Shown here: positions 1-4,387 of the stretch, piece after piece
Layout: each line of letters starts with the position of its first letter
How positions within the stretch are numbered: position 1 is the stretch's first letter
Assembly: GCA_030604975.1 (NCBI GenBank)
Contig: JAUVUV010000154.1
Span: forward strand, 1-5,856
Reading direction: 5' to 3'
Origin: Candidatus Glassiibacteriota bacterium
Lineage (GTDB): Bacteria; Gemmatimonadota; Glassbacteria; GWA2-58-10
Length of the DNA: 5,856 nucleotides
Notes under the pieces: generated by a model
What the model was told of the DNA's origin: nothing
The model's input: the letters and a program-made list of their open reading frames with translations, nothing else
Databases searched by the model: none
Translations under genes and position numbers: made by a program

Positions 1-337
1 GGCTGGTCCTGGGAACTGCATTGAGTACGACCATAGTATGAGGAGAGATATTGAGAAGTTTGTTCTCCGACAGTGGAAAATTATCTTCCAGAGCCGGATT
101 TTGCAGAAGGATTTCCAGGATCAGGTTGAATGTGATGATAAGCACGGTTGCAGCAAACACAGACCGGCGGAAAAAGAAATCGTACTTCGTGCGGTCTGCA
201 GCCTGGTCCAGGAAATCCTCGATGCGGTCGAGAACGAGCATAACAGGCTCGATTCGTGCGGCAAGGGCCTGAGGGACTGCCGCGCTCAAGGCTCGCCGCA
301 GAACAAATTCGTAATTGTCATTTTTTAAAACTGCCAT
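1..337 (-). CDS. Hypothetical membrane protein, 5' part only (runs off the left edge)
   Basis: I do not recognise this gene. On the minus strand an ATG at 337-335 opens a frame with no stop for 112 codons up to the window edge. GGGGAG lies 9 bases upstream of the ATG (plus-strand 347-352), a good ribosome binding site. The visible protein begins MAVLKNDNYEFVLRRALSAA. Residues about 1-50 look soluble and helical, with an acidic/hydrophobic stretch RIEPVMLVLDRIEDFLDQAA. Residues about 59-79 (SVFAATVLIITFNLILEILL) form a strong membrane helix, preceded by FFFRR; positive charges there suggest a cytoplasmic N-terminus. After the helix comes a polar segment (residues 80-100). The gene follows the peptidase gene on the same strand after a 204-base gap, so it probably has its own promoter. 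The opposite-strand frames here lack a ribosome site and a recognisable domain. Function is unknown, and the missing C-terminal part would be needed for assignment. Confidence 0.7.
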   Translation of the reverse strand, partial: MAVLKNDNYEFVLRRALSAAVPQALAARIEPVMLVLDRIEDFLDQAADRTKYDFFFRRSVFAATVLIITFNLILEILLQNPALEDNFPLSENKLLNISPHTMVVLNAVPRTS

Positions 338-346
338 TGCCGAAGG

Positions 347-352
347 CTCCCC
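347..352 (-). promoter_or_regulatory. Ribosome binding site of the left-edge membrane protein gene
   Basis: On the minus strand this reads GGGGAG, 9 bases before the ATG at 337-335. It supports both the reality of this truncated gene and the choice of start. Confidence 0.55.
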
Positions 353-383
353 GACACTCTCGGTTTTTTTCGACGCCTTTGTC

Positions 384-390
384 TTATATA
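384..390 (-). promoter_or_regulatory. Possible -10 element for the left-edge gene
   Basis: The minus strand reads TATATAAGAC around here, in an AT-rich stretch about 50 bases before the start codon. It could be a -10 box, but no good -35 hexamer lies 16-18 bases upstream (the best is near GTTCTT or TTCTTT). This is a weak call, made mainly because the 204-base gap suggests a separate promoter. Confidence 0.2.
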
Positions 391-520
391 GATACTGGAA
401 AATATTAAAGAACTTTAGATGCTTCATTCTCTCTTACACTGATATTACCGGTGATGTTCCGCTCTCGATCAGCATCTTTTCCGATTTTGAACTGAACTTG
501 AGATAGGTTGAGTGAAAGGT

Positions 521-541
521 CCGGCCGCTCCCCGGCTCCGG
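521..541 (-). terminator. Possible GC-rich hairpin just after the peptidase gene
   Basis: Directly after the stop codon of the peptidase gene, the minus strand can fold as CCG-(GA)-GCC / loop GGGGAGC / GGC-CGG, a six-pair GC stem with a two-base bulge. Only a short T tract (CCTTTC) follows, so it is not a textbook intrinsic terminator. It may weaken read-through into the downstream minus-strand gene. Confidence 0.25.
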
Positions 542-1807
542 TCAGTCAGAGCGCATCAAAGCCTCGATCTCTTCAACTGATTTCGGGAGCGAGGCGCTTA
601 GCACCCTGCAGCCGTCCTGGGTTACCAGCACGTCATCCTCGATCCGCACCCCGAGTGATTCTTCAGTAAGATATATTCCCGGTTCAACCGTAATAACCAT
701 TCCAGGCTCCAGAGGCTGGGAGCTGCCCACATCATGCACGTCCATCCCCAGGTAATGACCGATAGAGTGAATGAAATATTCCCCGTAGCCCGCCTCCTCA
801 ATGACTTTTCTGGCAGCCTGGAGGACCTCTTTCCAGGCGACTCCCGGCCTCACTGCCTCGATTGCCGCAGCCTGCGCCTTGAGCACCAGCTGATAAATCT
901 CCCGCTGGCGGTCGCTGAACTTACCGTTTGCAGGCACGGTTCGGGTGATGTCTGCGGTATAATAGTCGAGTTCCGCCCCTACGTCCATCAGTACCAGTTC
1001 GCCTGGTTCTATTTTCCGGCGGTTCGAGTTATAGTGCAGGATCGCAGAGTTCGGCCCGCTGCCCACGATCGAGGAGAAGCCCGGCCTCTGGCTGCCCCGC
1101 CTGTGGAAGCCGTATTCGATCAGCGCTTCGACCTCGTATTCGTACATTCCCGGCTCGAGCGCGCGGATTGTCTCCTCCAGTGACCGGCAGGTAATATCGA
1201 CCGCTTTCTGCAAGGTTGCGATTTCAACCGAATCCTTGATTGTCCGCAGGCTGTCGGTGATCCGGGACAGGGGCAGGATTTCCAGGTGCGGGTAACGATC
1301 GCGCAATTTTTTAAGCATTACCTCGCCGGCGCTTACCGGGCCTTCCAGAGGCGATGGGTCATAATCAAAATACAGCCGGTCGATTTTTCCGGCCAGGTAG
1401 GCGAAGGTAGCCTCGAAAGCGCTCCGGTCGACAGCCCTTGCCACGCCTGTTTTCTTTTCGGTTTCCGCTCCGGGTCCGAGCTTTGCACCGGTCCAGGCTT
1501 CGGACAGGTTTCCCTCCGCGAGATTTCTGGCAGGCAGAAAAAGGATTTCCGGACTTCTTGCCGCGGGAGAGAGCAGAAGCAGCAGGCTGGGCTGCTCGAC
1601 TCCCGTGAGATAGTAAAAATTATTGCTCTGTCGAAAAGTCTCAAGATCCTTTTCCCAGGCCGCCGGAACAAGAGCGGCGGCGTTTTCGAGCTTTGCAAGA
1701 AGGCTGTCCCGGCGCTTTTTGTAATATTCCGGGCCCTGGGCCGAAACAACCGAATAGATAAAAAACAAAAGGAAGAAAACCCCCAATATTTTCCTTCTGA
1801 CAATCAT
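542..1807 (-). CDS. pepP: Exported Xaa-Pro aminopeptidase (M24B metallopeptidase, PepP-like)
   Basis: This enzyme removes an N-terminal residue that precedes proline, using a two-metal (typically Mn) centre. The protein is 421 residues. Residues 1-23 (MIVRRKILGVFFLLFFIYSV plus VSA) form a signal peptide: RRK, a long hydrophobic core, and V-x-A before QG, so the mature enzyme acts outside the cytoplasm. An AMP_N/creatinase N-domain follows at about 28-165 (FRQSNNFYYLTG), then the pita-bread M24 domain at about 190-410. All five metal ligands are present: D275 (LMDVGAE), D286 (TADITRT), H351 (SIGHYLG), E375 (TVEPGIY) and E390 (RIEDD). The substrate-site histidines H258 (ILHYNSN) and H358 (DVHDVG) are also present. 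Length and motifs fit E. coli PepP (about 440 aa), which lacks a signal peptide. An ATG 27 codons further upstream (1888) is in frame, but the start at 1807 has GAGGGAG six bases before it and exposes the signal peptide. It has its own promoter and is transcribed away from the rightward operon. Confidence 0.95.
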   Translation of the reverse strand: MIVRRKILGVFFLLFFIYSVVSAQGPEYYKKRRDSLLAKLENAAALVPAAWEKDLETFRQSNNFYYLTGVEQPSLLLLLSPAARSPEILFLPARNLAEGNLSEAWTGAKLGPGAETEKKTGVARAVDRSAFEATFAYLAGKIDRLYFDYDPSPLEGPVSAGEVMLKKLRDRYPHLEILPLSRITDSLRTIKDSVEIATLQKAVDITCRSLEETIRALEPGMYEYEVEALIEYGFHRRGSQRPGFSSIVGSGPNSAILHYNSNRRKIEPGELVLMDVGAELDYYTADITRTVPANGKFSDRQREIYQLVLKAQAAAIEAVRPGVAWKEVLQAARKVIEEAGYGEYFIHSIGHYLGMDVHDVGSSQPLEPGMVITVEPGIYLTEESLGVRIEDDVLVTQDGCRVLSASLPKSVEEIEALMRSD

Positions 1808-1813
1808 ATTTTG

Positions 1814-1820
1814 CTCCCTC
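1814..1820 (-). promoter_or_regulatory. Ribosome binding site that fixes the peptidase start
   Basis: The minus strand reads GAGGGAG with a six-base spacer to the ATG at 1807-1805. This decides against the in-frame upstream ATG at 1888, which would bury the signal peptide behind 27 polar residues. Confidence 0.8.
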
Positions 1821-1920
1821 GAAGACCTGCCTCTGGATACCGCTCTCTGGAAGTGTGAATCTGTAAATTTGAAAGGAATTCTGTGCAATATGAATAAGAG
1901 CCGGACTTTTTCGAAGATTG

Positions 1921-1949
1921 AATATAGCCAACCCCCTCTGTAAAGGCAA
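1921..1949 (-). promoter_or_regulatory. Sigma70-type promoter for the peptidase gene
   Basis: On the minus strand, TTGCCT (1949-1944) and TATATT (1926-1921) are separated by exactly 17 bases. Transcription would begin near 1914, giving a leader of about 105 bases before the ATG at 1807. Each hexamer matches the consensus at most positions. The call assumes the host uses a standard housekeeping sigma factor. Confidence 0.6.
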
Positions 1950-2003
1950 GATAACGCACCTGCGAAGGAATTTCCCGCGACAAGGTCAAAAAGTGCTTAA
2001 AAT

Positions 2004-2032
2004 TTGACACTGGCAGAGGGAATATCTATCAT
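2004..2032 (+). promoter_or_regulatory. Strong sigma70-type promoter for the rightward operon
   Basis: A perfect -35 TTGACA (2004-2009), a 17-base spacer and -10 TATCAT (2027-2032). Transcription would begin near 2039, about 95 bases before the first operon gene. TGGCA after the -35 resembles part of a sigma54 site, but the matching GC element is absent, so sigma70 is preferred. Confidence 0.7.
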
Positions 2033-2134
2033 GGGATTGCTTTTTCTCTCTCCCTTGGGTAAAATAGAAATACATGGAAATCCCGGTTTAAGGTTCTGAT
2101 CAGGCGATATACCATCAAATAAACATAAGAAATA

Positions 2135-3199
2135 ATGCCCTTAGAAGACATTAAAGAAAAATTCGCCGAACTAACCCGCTCACTTAAGAAAATAAAAAGA
2201 GTATACCTGCTTTGCCACGACAATCCAGATCCGGATTCTCTGGCGAGTATGATGGCTCTGCGGTATTTACTCTCCCGGCATTTTAAGATACGTTCGAGTC
2301 TTCTTTACGGAGGCGAGATCGGTAGGGCGGAGAACCGGGCAATGGTGCGGCTGCTGAAAATACCAATACGTAACCTGGAAAGCGTGCGCTTGCGGAAGAA
2401 TGCGAAGTTCGCGCTGGTGGATACCCAGCCTGAGGCCAGAAACCACTCGCTGCCCGAGGATGCGAAGGTTGTGATGGTATTCGACCATCACCCGCCCAAA
2501 AAACCAATGCGGAGCAGTTTCCACCACGTTTGTGAGGACCTCGGTGCCACAAGCACGCTGATGTTCGATTACCTTCAGGAGGCGGGGATTGAAATAGACC
2601 GGCGCCTGGCAACGGCGCTGGCCTACGCCCTGATTACCGAAACCCAGGATCTGGGCCGCGAGGCCTGCCGGGACGATATCCGGGTCTACCAGAAGTTGAT
2701 TCCGAAGGTGAAGTTGCGCCTATTGTCCGATATTAGATACTCGGTTCTGCCTCAGGATTATTTCCAGACTCTGGGCAAGGCGCTGAACAACACTTACTAC
2801 TACAAAAACATTGTCGTTACCCGTCTCGGGCTGGTCAACTCAACGGATATGATACACCAGCTGGCGGACCTTTTTCTTCGTTTCGAGCGGCGAAGCTGGT
2901 CGCTGTGCATCGGCTGGAGCAGTGATTACATTCTTCTCAGCCTGCGAAGCAGTAACATGCAAGCCCGTTGCGGGAAAATGATCGCAAAACTCGTCAAAGG
3001 CAAGGGTTCAGCCGGAGGGCACGATATGGTAGCCGGGGGAAGGATAAATTGCAATGGAATGCCGGAAAAGGAAAAGATAAAAACTGAGGAGCTGGTGATC
3101 AGCCGCTTTTTGCGGGCATTGGGACACGGCAGCAGCCTGGAGATTTTATCACCGGTTATTGATCACAACCAAAACCAGTCCGGCAGCCTGGAAGATTAA
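2135..3199 (+). CDS. DHH/DHHA1 family phosphoesterase (NrnA/oligoribonuclease-like)
   Basis: A cytosolic metal-dependent phosphoesterase of 354 residues. The DHH domain (about 1-190) shows motif I HDNPDPDS (H28, D32, D34), motif II with D96 (LVDTQPE), motif III FDHHPP (D117, H118, H119), the DLGATST segment (135-141), and motif IV with D172 (ITETQDLG); these are the usual Mn ligands. The C-terminal DHHA1 substrate domain (about 225-330) has LSLRSS (268-273) and AGGHDMVAGG (293-302), where many relatives have GGGH. Characterised relatives (NrnA) degrade short oligoribonucleotides, including pGpG, and some dephosphorylate pAp; the substrate here is inferred only. It is slightly longer than typical NrnA (about 310-325 aa), with an acidic/polar tail. 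The start is fixed by an in-frame TAA at 2126-2128 and by the alignment, although the ribosome site is poor (ATAAGAAAT). It is first in the probable operon, 23 bases before the PilZ gene. Some relatives are only annotated as generic DHH phosphoesterases. Confidence 0.88.
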   Translation: MPLEDIKEKFAELTRSLKKIKRVYLLCHDNPDPDSLASMMALRYLLSRHFKIRSSLLYGGEIGRAENRAMVRLLKIPIRNLESVRLRKNAKFALVDTQPEARNHSLPEDAKVVMVFDHHPPKKPMRSSFHHVCEDLGATSTLMFDYLQEAGIEIDRRLATALAYALITETQDLGREACRDDIRVYQKLIPKVKLRLLSDIRYSVLPQDYFQTLGKALNNTYYYKNIVVTRLGLVNSTDMIHQLADLFLRFERRSWSLCIGWSSDYILLSLRSSNMQARCGKMIAKLVKGKGSAGGHDMVAGGRINCNGMPEKEKIKTEELVISRFLRALGHGSSLEILSPVIDHNQNQSGSLED

Positions 3200-3222
3200 C
3201 CCTAACAAGGCGTGGTGCTGCC

Positions 3223-4326
3223 ATGGATGAAAGGTTCAGAGAAATTATCCGGCACTTTGTTTTCCCACGTTCAGGGCTTGAAGAGATTATACATATCCTG
3301 ATCTTTTTCCTGGTTTTCGCCGCTCTGATTTTTGTTACCGTTTCCGTGCATTCCCACCTTCAGAATCGCAGAGAGCGCACCCGCCTTCTCAGGGCAGCAA
3401 GAAAGCACAAGCTGTCCAAAGAGGAAAGTTCCCTGCTCAATTCTCTGGTAGAGTCCAATAAAAAGGTCGATCCGCGGCTGGCTTTCGGTTCGATCAGAGA
3501 ATTTCACCGTCTGTTCGGCCCCATGATGCACGATCTTGCTGGCAAGGTGGAGGTGAACCAAGAGGCGCGCAAGAAGCTGGGAGGTATATTTGCGCTCCGC
3601 AAAAAGCTTTTCGGCGAGGCCAGCTACCATTTCGGCCCTGTTACCAGCACAGTTCAGTTCAGAATCGGCCAGAAAATTACCCTGGAGTTTACCCGTAGCG
3701 GGAAGAAAAAAAATACCGCCTCCATAATCCTGGATGTCGATGGGGTGGCGATTACAGTGGCAAACCCGATGCAGAAAGGAGAGTTTATCCACTTTGTCAA
3801 AGGGGATGAGTTCAAGGTCGCCTTTTACCGTGACAATGACGCTTACTATGAGTTCCAAACCAGAGCCTTGAAGGACGTGGCGCAAAGCAGCCACCAGTTT
3901 CTGTTGCTGGCCCATGCGAACGAGATAAAGCGGATGCAGTCGAGAATGTTTTACCGGATGCCCACCACGGTACCGCTGAAATTCAGGCGTTTCGCCTGGG
4001 ACGAAAGCCTGGAGAGCCGCTACCATAGTGAAAAAGAGGAGCTCGAGGGGCAAAAGGAGGGATATATCCAGGATCTAGGCGGTGGTGGAATGATGGTTAT
4101 CACTGAGGAAAAGTTAACCGAAAATGATCTCCTGATCTTTGATCTGCAACTCAATCCCGAAAATATTATCAAAGATTTAATGGGTAAGGTGGTGAAAGTG
4201 GAGGAACAACTGGCCGGGGAAAAAAAACACATACACGTTCAATTTCTGAATATCAAGCCGGGGGAACAGAATCTGATCATGCATCTGGTCCAGCAGCACG
4301 AATTAAGTCAGAAACTTGATATTTAA
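3223..4326 (+). CDS. Membrane-anchored PilZ-domain protein (YcgR-like, probable c-di-GMP receptor)
   Basis: 367 residues. One membrane helix at about 22-43 (IIHILIFFLVFAALIFVTVS) is followed by an Arg/Lys-rich stretch (47-63), so the large C-terminal part should be cytoplasmic. Residues about 64-130 form a helical linker domain (KLSKEESSLLNSLVESNKK). Residues about 140-225 fit a YcgR-type N-domain (FRIGQKITLEF ... FIHFVKGDEFKVAF). The PilZ domain spans about 237-355. Its first c-di-GMP motif is RMFYR (R241, R245; RxxxR), and the second is DLGGGG (284-289), which matches [D/N]xSxxG except that Ser is Gly at 286. YcgR-type proteins tune flagellar motor rotation, while other PilZ proteins control polysaccharide or pilus export; no motility gene is visible here, so the output is unknown. 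It sits 23 bases after the DHH gene and probably shares its transcript. The ribosome site is weak (AAGG well upstream). PilZ identity is firm; ligand binding is probable, not shown. Confidence 0.85.
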   Translation: MDERFREIIRHFVFPRSGLEEIIHILIFFLVFAALIFVTVSVHSHLQNRRERTRLLRAARKHKLSKEESSLLNSLVESNKKVDPRLAFGSIREFHRLFGPMMHDLAGKVEVNQEARKKLGGIFALRKKLFGEASYHFGPVTSTVQFRIGQKITLEFTRSGKKKNTASIILDVDGVAITVANPMQKGEFIHFVKGDEFKVAFYRDNDAYYEFQTRALKDVAQSSHQFLLLAHANEIKRMQSRMFYRMPTTVPLKFRRFAWDESLESRYHSEKEELEGQKEGYIQDLGGGGMMVITEEKLTENDLLIFDLQLNPENIIKDLMGKVVKVEEQLAGEKKHIHVQFLNIKPGEQNLIMHLVQQHELSQKLDI

Positions 4327-4374
4327 CTTCAGCGAACTGAATTCGAACCGGATCACCTTTAAACGCCTGGGATC

Positions 4375-4380
4375 AGGAGG
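4375..4380 (+). promoter_or_regulatory. Strong ribosome binding site of the CpgS homologue
   Basis: A perfect AGGAGG with a seven-base spacer to the ATG at 4388. It is much stronger than the sites of the two upstream operon genes, which suggests this gene is the most efficiently translated of the three. It also fixes the start. Confidence 0.85.
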
Positions 4381-4387
4381 CTAACTC

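Larger units (their letters stand above)
1808..2134. other. Divergent intergenic control region (327 bases)
   Basis: This stretch separates the leftward peptidase gene from the rightward operon. It holds two outward-facing sigma70-like promoters whose -35 boxes are 54 bases apart, leaving a shared centre at 1950-2003. The leaders are about 105 bases for the peptidase and 95 bases for the operon. The operon leader contains a short palindrome CTGATCAG (2096-2103) and a pyrimidine-rich run near 2041-2055. I see no long inverted repeat, riboswitch core or small-protein gene with a ribosome site here. Confidence 0.6.

Noticed and set aside
38..328. Plus-strand frame of 96 residues over the left-edge gene
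   Set aside because: It has no ribosome site and an unlikely composition with no domain. The minus-strand frame has a ribosome site, a membrane helix and more plausible codon use.
734..1858. Two long plus-strand frames (149 and 190 residues) opposite the peptidase gene
   Set aside because: They are antisense to a peptidase with every catalytic residue intact; neither resembles a known family, and both are shadows of its GC-rich codons.
2004..2026. Possible sigma54 promoter (TGGCA after TTGAC)
   Set aside because: The GG-N10-GC arrangement is not completed, while the sigma70 hexamers are present at ideal spacing.
3127..3196. Near-repeat CAGCCTGGA at the end of the DHH gene
   Set aside because: Two nine-base copies within coding sequence, explained by common Ser-Leu-Glu codons; no sign of a mobile or regulatory repeat.
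3271..4053. Minus-strand frame of 260 residues opposite the PilZ gene
   Set aside because: It is long, but antisense to a recognisable PilZ protein, with no domain and low-complexity features typical of a shadow.
4327..4387. Possible separate promoter or terminator between the PilZ and CpgS genes
   Set aside because: The 61-base gap shows no stable hairpin with a T run and no paired -35/-10 hexamers, so co-transcription is the simpler reading.
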